This document shows, in pieces, positions 9,223 through 18,960 of a stretch of DNA of 64,000 nucleotides. The stretch lies in assembly GCF_027595985.1 (NCBI RefSeq), contig NC_073304.1:213930500-213994499 (forward strand), in the 5' to 3' direction. Each line of letters starts with the position of its first letter. The first letter of the stretch is position 1. The translations under genes were made by a program, and so were the position numbers. This DNA is from Sorex araneus. Taxonomy: Eukaryota > Chordata > Mammalia > Eulipotyphla > Soricidae. Under the pieces are notes generated by a model. The model saw only the letters and a list, made by a program, of their open reading frames with translations. It had not been told where the DNA came from and searched no databases.

Positions 9223-10851
9223 CAGGGATGTAATAGACAGAGGCTAAGGGGAAGCCCTAGGTTCTGTCCCACCCCCACCCCCAATCCACAGGGTCTCAGC
9301 TGTCTCAGGAGACCTCGCCTGGACCCCCACCTCCACCCCCAGACAGCCGCTGCAGATCAGAGCCATGAGTCCACCTTTGGGCCGGACTTTGGTGTCTCAG
9401 CGTCTCTGCTGCCCCCTGAGTGGTCACTCACCTCACCCGTGGGGAATACAGCCTCTGTGCACACCGGTGCTTTCCCAGAGGGTGGGTCCGAGCGCTGCCA
9501 GAACCACGGCTCAAGCACAGCTCCCCGCAGTGCTCACCCCAGTGGCCCTGAGCGTGTTCTCGGGGGACGGGAGCAGCTCCCGGCTGGGTTTCGGAGAGGC
9601 CAGGGCCGGAGCCCACCCACGTCACAGCCTGAGCATGGCTGGGAGTCGGCCCTGGCACTTAGTTGGGAATAGTCCCCTTCCGCCCCTGCACAGCTGGGCG
9701 TGAGCCCCAAACAGAATGGGGTCCTTCACTCTTGGCGCCCTTTACCTTCCAGATCTCCAGCCCATGACCTCCAGGGGGGCCAGAGGCAGGTCCAAGGACT
9801 CATTGCGGGGGGGATGGGGGGAGGGAGTGGCAAAGCCAGTCCCCGCTGTATAAAGGACTTGGAAAGGATTACCCCAGGGCGTCCTCTGAACTCTGAGACC
9901 AAACATTTAGGGGTTCACCACTCACCAACAGGAAAAACTGTTTTGTTGCAAAACAGGAGACCTGGGAAAGCTGCGGCAGGGGCTCCCCCTGCCCCCCCCC
10001 CCCGCCTGCCCACACTGGCACTGACTCTTTCACGTTGCTCCTTTGGCACCGCTGACTTCCTCCCGGCCACCCCCCGGCTTCACTGATCCCCCACACCCCA
10101 CCGCCACCCTGCCCCCGGCGGCCTCCTGCTTCAAGCCCTGACAGTGCCCGAGCCCTCCTCCCCCATCCGTTCCTCTGATCTCCAGCCCTGGCAGCCCCTC
10201 GCCCCAGCTTGGCACCGCATCTTTCAGTCTGCTGTCTGCCAAGCCTGGGCATCACCCACTCTCCGTGCCCGGGCACTGGGGTTTAGCGTTTGCCTCCTCA
10301 AAACTGTCAAGCCCTGACACTGCCCTCGCCCACCCGCTCCCCCCCACCCCCGGGCCCACGGGCTCCCCGGCTTCTGCCAAGTTGGCGTGGTCTTCCCCTG
10401 GCTCGTGCCGGCCGGCGGGCACCTCCCGTGGCCCTGGGGGCCTCTCTCACCCCTCTGAGCACTGCAAGAGGCCCTCCGCTGACTCTCCAGTGTGAGGCGG
10501 GACAGTTGGGACACACCCTCAGCAGTAGCGGCAAAGCCCCTGGGGGTCCCTCTGAGCCTCCCGAGGCCTGTGGGCTGCAGAGCACCGTGGGGAATCCCCA
10601 GGAGGACCTCGGCTCGGAACCGGGATTTCAGAAGGAAGAATATCAGCAGGTCCTCTGCCTGTGAGCCCTCGACACTCTGGGCACATCCCGCCCTGCCTGC
10701 ACCCCCTCCCCTACCTCACTCACTGCTCAGTCAGCCTGGCTCTGTGTTCGGGGGTCTCTCCGAGAGGTGCCAGGATAGCCCACCTGCATGCAGAGCAAGT
10801 GCTCAGCCTCTCTGGCCCATTGCCTGGTTCTTTCTTAAGACCCCTCTCCCT
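9223..10851. other. unique GC-rich intergenic DNA
   Basis: No exon, RNA gene or repeat recognised. C-rich runs at 9988-10005 and 10335-10350. Confidence 0.5.
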
Positions 10852-11017
10852 GGGGGCTGGAGAGAAAGTGCAGTGGGTAGGGGGCTTGCCTGCACGCGGC
10901 CAACCCGGGTTAGATCCCCAGCACCCCCAGCCTGCCAGGCCTGACCCCTGAGTGCAGAGCCAGGAGTAAGTCCTGAGTACCACCAGGTGTGCCCCCCAAA
11001 ACAAACAAACAAAAAAG
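10852..11017 (+). mobile_element. shrew SINE type 1
   Basis: GGGGGCTGGAGAGAAAGTGC head, ACCCGGGTTAGATCCCCAGC B box, CACCAGGTGTGCCCCCCAAA end and (CAAA)n tail. The central GGTCCCC...GAGCACC block is deleted. Confidence 0.85.
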
Positions 11018-11030
11018 AAGCAGAATCATA

Positions 11031-11180
11031 GGGGCTGGGGGTACGGCCCAATGGTAGAGCACTTCCCTTGCACGTGCGAGGCCCTTGGTCTGGTTCAGGC
11101 ACCACCGGAAGTGACTGTCCCCCAGCGCTGAGCTAGAGGTAGCCCTCAAGGAGAGTCTGGCGTGGCCCAAATGGAAAACA
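11031..11180 (+). mobile_element. tRNA-like SINE, ID-like head
   Basis: GGGGCTGGGGGTACGGCCCA followed by ATGGTAGAGCACTTCCCTTG and a degraded B box (TCTGGTTCAGGC). The end, CTGGCGTGGCCCAAATGG, resembles the type 1 body end. Confidence 0.55.
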
Positions 11181-11439
11181 GGAGAGAAGTGAATCAGGGG
11201 CAGGGGCGACAGCACGGGGCGGGGGGGGGGGGGGTAAAGCACGGTTGGTTCACGGCCGTGCGTGTGACTGGCCAGCGCTGCCCGGGGTAGCTCTGGTCGC
11301 CTCCCAGCTCTGCTGGACCTGAGAACTGACCCTCCAGGCCCACCCACACTCAGGGGTGAGCACTGCTGGGATCAGCTCCCTACCCACCAGCCGCTGCCGG
11401 GGTCACTTCTCTTCTCTTATATAAAGGAAACTCTCATGG

Positions 11440-11530
11440 GTCTGGGGATAGCTCAGTGGTAGAGCCTCTGCCTTGCAGCATGAGGCTGTGAGGCTGTGAG
11501 TTCAACTCCTTCTCTGTCCTGGAGGCTCTG
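11440..11530 (+). mobile_element. tRNA-like SINE fragment
   Basis: GGGGATAGCTCAGTGGTAGA followed by GTGAGTTCAACTCC. An intact A box and a weak B box; no clear tail. Confidence 0.5.
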
Positions 11531-11572
11531 GTTGGGTGGTTGGGACCCCTAGTACAACAAAATGTGTGATTG

Positions 11573-11757
11573 GTTTTTTTTGGTTTTTTTTTGCTTTTTG
11601 GGTCACACCCAGCGATGCACAGGGGTTACTCCTGGCTCTGCACTCAGAGTTACTATTCCTGGCGGTGTTTGGGGGACCATATGGGATGCTGGGAATTGAA
11701 CCCGGGTCAGCCGTGTGCAAGGCAAACACCTTACCCGCTGTGCTGATGCTCCAGCCC
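11573..11757 (-). mobile_element. shrew SINE type 1 with target-site duplication
   Basis: Reverse full-length copy with a T-rich start (TTTTTTTTGCTTTTTGGGTC). Flanked by AAATGTGTGATT on the left (11560-11571) and AAGTGTGTGATT on the right (11759-11770), one mismatch. Confidence 0.9.
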
Positions 11758-11859
11758 CAAAGTGTGTGATTCTGAACTTGTACCTCAGTCAAGTGTGTGC
11801 ACCCCTGGTCATCACAGTAGCAAGAACAAAGGAGAGAGTTTAAAATAAACTTTGAAAAC

Positions 11860-12025
11860 AGAGAGCTCAGTGGGCTGAGCACATACTTTGCGTGCAGGGG
11901 ACCCTGTTCCAGTACCGCCTGGACGGGACCCTGACCATTGCTAGGAGAAAGCCCGGAACACAGAGCTGGGACTAGCTCCTGAGCACCACCGGATGTGGTC
12001 CAAAGATCAAAAATAAAAAGAAATT
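11860..12025 (+). mobile_element. old shrew SINE
   Basis: AGCTCAGTGGGCTGAGCACA head and CCTGAGCACCACCGGATGTG, GTCCAAAGATCAAAAATAAA end; the middle is strongly diverged. Confidence 0.65.
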
Positions 12026-12059
12026 TTAGAAAAAGGAAATGAGTCATTTGATTTTGTTG

Positions 12060-12234
12060 TTGTTGTTCTGGTTTTGGGGCCACATCCGGTGATGCTCAGG
12101 GCCTGCTCCTGTCTCTGTGCTCTGGGATGACTTGGAGTGGCGCTAAGGGGACTGTATACACTGTGGGAGACCTAATAGGGCTTGGCCGCATGCAAAGCAA
12201 GTGCCTTAATCCCTGTGTTATTTCCCCAGCTCTC
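12060..12234 (-). mobile_element. old shrew SINE
   Basis: TTTTGGGGCCACATCCGGTG start and TGTTATTTCCCCAGCTC end on the + strand. Many substitutions relative to type 1. Confidence 0.65.
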
Positions 12235-12478
12235 ATTAAAAATCGTTACAAAGGAAATCGAGGAAACCTGTTTTCTTTCCCACTCTCCTTCCTTCCTCAT
12301 AGGTAATCTTGCACCTACATTTATCAGTTATTTCTGAGTACCTTAGGCTCTCACCACATGGAGATGTGTCTATTTATAATAAAGAGACACAATTTCCATT
12401 TTAAAAATCTACAGAGAGGAAGTCATACCATGGATGTGCTGCTGCAACTTGACCTTTTTTCAACATTTTGTGAGTTTT

Positions 12479-12656
12479 TTTTCCGTTTGTTTGTTTGTTG
12501 AGTCACACCCAGCAATGCACAGGGGTTACTTCTGCCTCTGCACTCAGGAATTACTCCTGGTGGTGCTCAGGGGACCCTATGGGATGCTGGGGATTGAACC
12601 TGGGTCGGCCATGTGCAAGGCAAACGCCTTACCCGCTGTACTATCGCTCTGGCCCC
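12479..12656 (-). mobile_element. shrew SINE type 1 with perfect target-site duplication
   Basis: Reverse full-length copy. CATTTTGTGAGTTTT occurs at 12464-12478 and again at 12657-12671, an exact 15-bp duplication. Confidence 0.95.
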
Positions 12657-12689
12657 CATTTTGTGAGTTTTATCCACACTCTACACTCA

Positions 12690-12866
12690 CTTTTTGTTTT
12701 TTATTTGGTGGTTTTTCGGGGCACACCTGGAGGAACTTGGGAATCCTGGTTCTGTGTCAGGATTGATTCTTGGCTGTGCTCTGGGACCATGCTTGGTACA
12801 GGGGATCAAATGGGTGAGTCGCATACAAAGCAAGAGTCTTACCCCATTCTACCTTTCTGACCAGAT
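12690..12866 (-). mobile_element. old shrew SINE
   Basis: TTTTTCGGGGCACACCTGGA start, CTGTGCTCTGGGACCATGCT centre and CATTCTACCTTTCTGACCA end; heavily diverged reverse copy. Confidence 0.6.
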
Positions 12867-13044
12867 GCACTCACTACTCTATCTCTTTTCACGGCTGTGT
12901 AGCAATACATCTCACACTGCTTTGTCCGTTCCCCTGTTAATGGACATTCAGAATATCATCCATCCTCCATGGTCATAGAGGACTGGACCAGGATCTCTGA
13001 CACCAACATCTGGGGCTGCTTAGTCTCTTGGAAAATAGGGCCCT

Positions 13045-13893
13045 GGACGATTCTCAAAAAAATTAGAAATTGAGCTTCCATTTGACCCAGCAATACCACT
13101 CCTGGGAATATATCCCGGAGAGGCAAAAAGTAGAGATGACATCTGTATTTCTATGTTCATTGCAGCACTGTTTACAATAGCCACAATCTGGAAAAAAACA
13201 GAGTGCCCAAAAACAGATGACTGGCTAAAGAAACTCTGGTACATCTACGCAATGGAATACTACGTAGCTGTCAGAAAACATGAAGTCATGAAATTTGCAT
13301 ATAAGTGGATCAACATGGAAAGTATCATGTTGAGTGAAATTAGTCAGAAAGAAAGAGACAGACATAAAAAGATTGCACTCATATGTGGAATATAAAATAG
13401 CTGAGAAGTACAAGTTTGCAATGATGCAATCCTGGCAGATATTTCTCTGGACTTAGTTGCTAAAATACTAAAATACAGAAATCTAAAACCGTGCGGCCAC
13501 TAGGGCGACCACTCGACCTCATATCTCTTCATTCTCAGCAATGGAAAACAAATTATCAAATGCTTCCTTTTCAGCAGGTCCGACTTTAGGGGGGAGAAAT
13601 TCCAAACAATAATAGTGAGTTTTGTGTTGAAATAGTGAATGTAATCAAAGTAAAGTGAAAGTAAAGTGAAATTTATCAGTTACACAGGCGGGGTGGGAGG
13701 CTGGGGATGTGGTGGGGGCAGGGTGGAGCTATACTCTGATTCTTGGTGGTGGAATATGTGCACTGGTGAAGGGATGGGTGTTTGGGCATTGTATAACTGA
13801 GACTTAAACCTGAAAACTTTGTAACTTTCTACATGGTGATTCAATAAAAGAAAAAAAATAAAATACAGAAATCCAAAACAAACCAAAAAAAAA
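13045..13893 (+). mobile_element. 5'-truncated LINE-1, 3' end, with target-site duplication
   Basis: The 5' part reads through the conserved L1 3' region (TTTGACCCAGCAATACCACT, GCAGCACTGTTTACAATAGC, GGTACATCTACGCAATGGAA). A short open stretch at 13153-13395 translates to the familiar L1 carboxyl-terminal pattern (WYIYAMEYY, MLSEISQ). It continues through a 3' UTR to AATAAA near 13844 and an A-rich tail. Only about 850 bp of an L1 of 6 kb or more is present, so it is dead for retrotransposition. GAAAATAGGGCCCT flanks it at 13031-13044 and 13894-13907, an exact 14-bp duplication showing insertion of an already truncated copy. The tail contains a second copy of AAATACAGAAATC from about 13472. 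Confidence 0.95.
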
Positions 13894-14094
13894 GAAAATA
13901 GGGCCCTACTTGCATGTAAACATAACACATCCCCATGGGTTCCTTCCATTACCTACCTCTAAGTCACTCAGTACACCCTAGATGTTATAAGCCTTTGTAA
14001 ACAGGGGCTATACCTCACAGTTTAGCGAACACTGAGGAATAATGATCAGAAAAAGGAGGTTTGTACCTGTTCTGTACAGGCACAAGAGGTCTCT

Positions 14095-14276
14095 GGGGGC
14101 CAGAGGGATAGTACAACGGATAAGGCACTTGCCATGCATGTAGCCAATCTGAGTTCGATCCCTAGGACCCCATATGGTCCTCCAAAGACCACCAGGGTGA
14201 TCCCTGAGCACAGAGCCAAGAGAAAACCCTGAGCACTGGTAGATGTGGTCCCAGAACAAACAAGAAATAAACAGAT
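14095..14276 (+). mobile_element. shrew SINE type 1, diverged
   Basis: GGGGGCCAGAGGGATAGTAC head, GAGTTCGATCCCTAGGACCC B box, AGATGTGGTCCCAGAACAAA end. Confidence 0.85.
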
Positions 14277-14444
14277 AAACTGTGAAAGTAATCCTGTATA
14301 TATTCTCTCCACAAAACACTCCGATAACAGAGAACATCAAGTGAGCGGTGGGAACTCCCTTTACCTGCCACGTGTGAGACGCAGCCACCACGTCGCTGTC
14401 TTTTCTTTCGGTGTTTTCTCTAAGGGGTAACATATGCCCATTGC

Positions 14445-14602
14445 AGGGCTGGAGTGACAGCGCGACAGGCTGAAGCACAGGCTTTGCCCACGGGAGGCTC
14501 AGACCCGCTCCTCAGCCCTGCCTGGTCCCCCAGGCATGGAGCCGGGAGTCTCCCCTGAGCACTGCTGGGTCTGACCCCAAATCCAAATAAAATGAAATAA
14601 AA
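14445..14602 (+). mobile_element. old shrew SINE
   Basis: GGGCTGGAGTGACAGCGCGA head, CCCTGAGCACTGCTGGGTCT, GACCCCAAATCCAAATAAAA end; the centre is shortened. Confidence 0.7.
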
Positions 14603-14754
14603 CACGCCTGTTGGCTCCAGGACACGGGCACCTCTTTAAGATCCCTCTGCCCTTGTCTGCGCCCACTGCCCTTGCCGACCCCCTCACCCCACCCCGTCAT
14701 GTGCCACTTCCCCCTTGAATGTGCAAGTGGCTGAGATCCCCGGTCTCACCTGCT

Positions 14755-15160
14755 CTGTCTCGGGGTCTCGGGGTCTCCCCTTGCTTCACCAGCCCAGCAC
14801 ACTGACCTCCTCCATCTCCAGGTGCCCGAGTCCCTCAGGTAGTCAGGGCCACTTCGTACTGCCCAAGTGTCCACACTGCCAGCCTGCCCCACTTCCTCCC
14901 CTCAGGCCAGTGTCCCACTCTGCAACCCTGCGGATCTCACCCTTCCTCTCCTAGCCTCACACCTGCCTCCTCTCCTGTCTCACGACGCTTCCTCAAAACC
15001 TCCCTGACCCCTGTTCCCACTCCCAGTCCCTCTCCCTCTCACCCCTATGGGTGGCGGTAAGTTGTGGGACCCCACAACGGAAAAACATCAAAATCCCACA
15101 TCACTGCTTTGTTCTGAAACCTCTGGTGATTTCCCAGCATAGCAGTCATGGCCTCATGGC
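14755..15160. mobile_element. possible ancient L2-type LINE fragment
   Basis: Pyrimidine-rich, with CTTTGTTCTGAAACCTCTGG, TGATTTCCCAGCATAGCAGT and ATGGCCTCATGGCAGG, which resembles the L2 3' region. Divergence is high and edges are approximate; it could be unique sequence. Confidence 0.35.
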
Positions 15161-15213
15161 AGGTGGGAGCTGGGGGCGGGGGAGGGGGGGCGGAGATCAT
15201 GCCCTGCCTCTCA

Positions 15214-15468
15214 CTGTATCACTGTCACTGTCATCCCGTTATTCATTGATTTGCTCAAGCGGGCGCCAGTAACGTCTCCATTGTGAGACTTGTTGTTGCT
15301 GTTTTTGGCATATCCAATACTCCAGGGGTAGCTTACCAGGCTCTGCCGTGGGGACGGGATACTCTCGGTAGCTTGCTGGGCTCTCTGAGAGGGATTGAGG
15401 AATCGAACCCGGGTCGGGTCAGCCACATGCAAGGCAAATGCCCTACCCGCTGTGCTCTCGCTCCACAG
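15214..15468 (-). mobile_element. shrew SINE type 2, long form, near complete
   Basis: Reverse copy with both the tRNA-like head (ACCCGCTGTGCTCTCGCTCC on the + strand) and the full type 2 body, including the extra GGGATACTCTCGGTAGCTTG block at 15355-15375. In this block the motif GGTAGCTTRC-GGCTCT occurs twice, suggesting the long form arose by an internal duplication. A 30-bp piece of the same block recurs at 15992-16022. Confidence 0.9.
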
Positions 15469-16200
15469 CATACACATATATACATGTATGCATACACATA
15501 CATATGCACATAACATGCAGACCGGGGTGGGGGACCCCTCTCCTGCTCCCCAGCCTGGGCTGTGCATTGGGGTACAGGAGAGGAGCCTGGGCAAAGGGTC
15601 CCCTCTCAGACTCTGCCGCCCCGAGCTAAACCCCCACACAGCCCGAGCACACCCCGGTCTGACCCCCACAGCCGGCCGCTCCCTCAGAATCCTCGTCGCT
15701 GTAGGCTGTGCCCTCCAGCCTCCCTCCAGCACAGCACCTGATCTGGTGCCCCCAGCAGCCGCCTCTCCGGGGGAGGTGAAGGGGGGGGGGTCAAGGCCTT
15801 TCCACCCTCCCCCACCACCACCTGGAGAAGCATGACGTCCTTCCCATGTTCCCCCCCCCCCCCGCCAGGGCCGGGCAATTCAGTGTGCCGGCGGCACCAT
15901 CTCCTCCTGTGCCACCCCAGTTGCCCCCACCAGCAGCATCACCCCCTGGCACCTCCAGGGGCTCCTCTTCCCACCTGCCCTCCCACCCAGCTACTCTCGG
16001 TAGCTTGCGGGCTCTCTGAGGAATGGGCTTGCCCCTGCTCCGGGCAGTGCGAAGGGTGGGAGTGCCTGGGGGAGTCATTCCCGAGCCGTAGCCTGGCCGC
16101 CCAGCCCCTCTACCAGAGCCACAGGCTCCTAGCGGCAGCTCCGTGGCCCCCCTTGCCCAGGAGGAAGAAGCCACTGGGCAGACAGTGGGGCCCGCAGGCT
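15469..16200. other. unique GC-rich intergenic DNA
   Basis: No gene recognised. Homopolymer C/G runs at 15782-15790 and 15850-15862. Confidence 0.45.
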
Positions 16201-16204
16201 GGGC

Positions 16205-16285
16205 TGGGAGACCAAGGCCAGTGCATTACAGCCACGTTTTCAATTAGCTGCTCGCTCTTCTGGAACATCAGCTAGCCCGGAGCCG
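16205..16285. promoter_or_regulatory. possible conserved noncoding element
   Basis: AT-richer island in GC-rich DNA, with GCATTACAGCC, CAATTAGCTG at 16241-16250 (homeodomain-type core overlapping an E-box-like AGCTG) and CTCTTCTGGAACATCAGCTA. It lacks repeat features. Composition and motif density suggest constraint, but this is an impression from reading only. Confidence 0.2.
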
Positions 16286-16707
16286 GGAAGGCAGCCCGAG
16301 GTGCCCACTAATGGGGTCAGACGCCGGGGCCTTGGCTGTGCGGGCAGCAGCACTCAGGAGAGGCCCCTTCCTGTGCCACCCCGGGGGGCCCCAACCACAG
16401 CCCACACCCCCAACATGGTGGCTCGCCCCGTGTCCCGCAGCAGCCCAGGCCTGCCTGCAGCTTCTCAGTCCTACCTGCGAGGCCCAGCCGGCGGGCCTGG
16501 GCTGAGGAAGAGGCCTGGGCGGAGGGAGCTCCTAGCCAGCTGGGAGAGACGGCCCTGTCCTGGCCGAGGGAACGCGCTGACCATGGCCAAACACCAGCAA
16601 AGGCCTGGAGTCGCCTTGCTCGCCTGGCCTTGCCTACAGAGTGTGTGTGTGTGTGTGTGGGGGGGGGAGTGGATTGTTGTTTGGTTCTATCTGCTCACTT
16701 CGAAGGG
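16286..16707. other. unique intergenic DNA with a short (GT)n run
   Basis: No gene seen. A short GT tract followed by a G run lies at 16640-16668. Confidence 0.45.
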
Positions 16708-16800
16708 GAGCACACCCAGCAGTGCTCAGGGGCTACTCCTGGCAGTGCTGAGGATTGCTGGTTCTCCTGTGTACAAAGCATGTGTGCCAGCCCCCGGAGC
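16708..16800 (-). mobile_element. short old shrew SINE
   Basis: CACACCCAGCAGTGCTCAGG start, GGTTCTCCTGTGTACAAAGC end; centre deleted. Confidence 0.6.
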
Positions 16801-16904
16801 CACTTCCGGCCCCTCCCGCCTGCTAGTCACGGCACTCAGGGCTACTGCTCACAGAGGCCTGTGCTGTGCCCGATGCTGCCCACGCTCCCTTCGCCCGCTG
16901 TCTC

Positions 16905-17035
16905 ACGTCCACAACCCCATGGAGTTAGTGGGTGCGTCTTACAGACGGGGTGAGGCTCAGGAAGGCTAAACGGCCTGCCTGAGGGGCACACGTGGTAAGT
17001 GATGTGGGGGTCAGAATTAGAACCCAGAGAGTCAT
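16905..17035 (-). mobile_element. MIR SINE (ancient mammalian)
   Basis: Reverse MIR pattern: CTTACAGACGGGGTGAGGCT, then GGCCTGCCTGAGGGGCACAC and GTCAGAATTAGAACCCAGAG. It corresponds to the common MIR core of 'tttacagatgaggaaactgaggc' type. Confidence 0.65.
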
Positions 17036-17036
17036 T

Positions 17037-17218
17037 CTTTTTGTGTTGTTGTTTTGTTTGGGGGCCAGCCCCAGTAGTGCTCAGGGGTTACTCCTGGCTC
17101 TGCACTCAGGAATCGCTCCTGGTGGGCTTGGGAGAACCTTTGGGATGCCAGGGATTGAACCCAGGGGTGTCCACTGTGTACAAGGCCAGCACCTTACTGC
17201 TGTCCTATCTCTCCAGTC
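17037..17218 (-). mobile_element. shrew SINE type 1, diverged
   Basis: GGGGGCCAGCCCCAGTAGTG start, CAGGAATCGCTCCTGGTGGG centre, GTCCTATCTCTCCAGTC end. Confidence 0.85.
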
Positions 17219-17318
17219 GATATACAGGTCCACACTCAGCAGTGATCAGGCAGTCCTGGGGTCCAACTCAGGGTCTCACCCTTGCTCTGCCACTTGAGCT
17301 ATCTATTTCCCTAGTTCC

Positions 17319-17506
17319 AGACTTTTTATTTGGAGTTTGTGTATGGATCACACTCAGCAGTGCTCAAGGCTTACTCCTGGCTCTGTGCTCAGGGATATCG
17401 CTCTTGGCGGGCTTGAGGGCTCAACCCCCCCACCCCCACCCCTCACACTCCTGCTGGCCACATGCAAGGCAAGAGATGTACCTGCTGTACTACTTCTCCA
17501 ACCCCC
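17319..17506 (-). mobile_element. shrew SINE type 1, diverged
   Basis: GGATCACACTCAGCAGTGCT start, CACATGCAAGGCAAGAGATG and ACTACTTCTCCAACCCCC end; C-rich insertion around 17428-17445. Confidence 0.8.
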
Positions 17507-17599
17507 AGCCTTGCTCAGAGGTCTTAAGCCATTGCTACTTGGAGCGTGCAAGGCCAGACCCGACCAAGTCTCTTCAATCCTTACCCTCTGGGCCTTTGA

Positions 17600-18700
17600 A
17601 AGCGCCCGGGAGGGCCCCGGGGAGTCGGAACCGGCTCCCGCCCCACCTGGATCAGCCCGTCCGCGCGCTTCCACGTGGGGGCGCTGACGGGTCGTGGGAA
17701 AGGTCGAGGCGCGGGGAAGGCGGGGACCCCCTTGCTGCCCCTTGGGGTGTGGAGCCCCTCTAGGGGTCCCGGTCCCGTCTGCTTGCCGGTTCCCGGCTCG
17801 CGCCCGCACACGGTCGGTCCAGGAGACGAGCCGGGGGCGGGAGGTGGGCAGTGTTCGAACCCCCGCGGCCCGGGACGAGCTGGGCAGCGGCTCCGCGCAG
17901 CGCCCGCCCGCTCCCGCGCTGGCCGCCCCGCAGAGACCCCCGCCCCCCCGCGCTCGGCCAGGGCGCGCCCCGCCCCGCGGCCACCCACCACGCCGCGCCT
18001 GGCCTCCGTGCACTCGGGGGTCGCACCCTGCTCCCGTGCACACGCGGGGTTCCTGCCCTGCCTCCGTGCACACGCGGGGGTCGTATCCTGCTCCCGTACA
18101 CGTGGGAGTCGTACCCTGCCCCCGTGCACACGCGGGCGCGCCCTGCCTCGACATCCCTCTCCTGGTGCGCCCAGGGGTCTTGCAGGCGCACCCCTCCCAC
18201 ACCGCGCCACCTCCATCCCGTGCCCATCGCACCCAGAACACCAGGCTACGCCCAGCCGCACCCGCCCGCAGCACAGCTGGGGGGTCTACCCCGGGGCGGG
18301 GGCGGCCCTCATCCCCCACCCAGGCGCTGCCCTCCTGCGCCCGCCCGCTGAGGGTAGCGGCCCGGCCCTGCTCCCGCCGCCTCGCCCTTCCTCCGACCGC
18401 GGCGCCCCAACCCACCCGGTGCCAGAGCCGCCAGGACCCGGCGAGGGGCCATGCCCGGGTGGCCGAGGGCACCGGGCGGGGCAGCGGGCTCGGTCGCCTG
18501 CGTTCGGAGCGCCAGCGCAACCGCAGCCCCAAGGCCACGCTGCAAATAGCGGCGGTTTCCAGCCTGCATCCCGCCTCTGCCCCGGCCTTCCGGCCGATGG
18601 GGATCTCCTCTCCCTTCTCCAGGGCCCCCTGCTCTGCACCTCCACCCCTCTCTGCCTGGCACCCAGCGCGTCCTGCCCATAACGCTGCGCCTATGCTGGG
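17600..18700. promoter_or_regulatory. 1.1-kb CpG-island-like block of unknown role
   Basis: The densest CpG region of the window: GAAAGCGCCCGGGAGGGCCC near 17598, CGGGACGAGCTGGGCAGCGG near 17870, GGGGCGGGGGCGGCCC near 18292. It contains a minisatellite (18003-18150). Several overlapping frames stay open on both strands for hundreds of codons, including 454 codons on the - strand at 17354-18718, but none shows a domain, and the frame starts inside a SINE. It may be an orphan CpG island, a promoter of a non-coding RNA upstream of TAC4, or an intergenic GC-rich expansion. Confidence 0.5.
18003..18150. repeat. ~29-bp GC-rich minisatellite, five units
   Basis: Unit CTCCCGTGCACACGCGGGGT plus CGTACCCTG, repeated about five times with variants (CCTCCGTGCAC, CTCCCGTACACG, CCCCCGTGCACACGCGGG). 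It lies inside the CpG-rich block. Confidence 0.85.
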
Positions 18701-18864
18701 CGGGGGCAGGGGGCACACCTGGAGGGCAGCTCTGAGATCCCGGGTCTAAGGGCAAATCACACAAATGAAGTTGCGATTCACTGCCAGTGTCCTGTGCTCG
18801 GGTCTGTGTTGAGAGCTTTAAGGGCAGGAAGTGACAGTTTGACTACTCTCCCAGTGAGGGAGGG

Positions 18865-18960
18865 CTCCGATTTTCAGATGGAGAAACTGAGGCTCAGAGA
18901 AGCCCTTAGGTCCTAAACTTGAACCCACTGCCTCTAGCCCCAGGCTGAACCTTAGGTGTG
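18865..18960 (-). mobile_element. MIR SINE fragment
   Basis: TTTTCAGATGGAGAAACTGA, GGCTCAGAGAAGCCCTTAGG and TTGAACCCACTGCCTCTAGC follow the reverse MIR core. Confidence 0.75.

Larger units (their letters stand above)
12235..13030. other. old L1-like host sequence carrying two SINEs
   Basis: The stretches 12866-12965 (CGGCTGTGTAGCAATACATC, CCCTGTTAATGGACATTCAG) resemble a widespread ancient L1 3' region, and 12240-12465 may belong to the same relic. Family assignment is uncertain. Two SINEs listed separately interrupt it. Confidence 0.4.

Noticed and set aside
13153-13395. 80-codon frame as a host gene
   Set aside because: It is the L1 carboxyl-terminal pattern inside an element bounded by a target-site duplication.
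17354-18718. 454-codon open frame on the - strand
   Set aside because: It lies in CpG-dense DNA where several frames are open at once on both strands. It runs into a SINE and across a minisatellite, and shows no domain or conserved motif.
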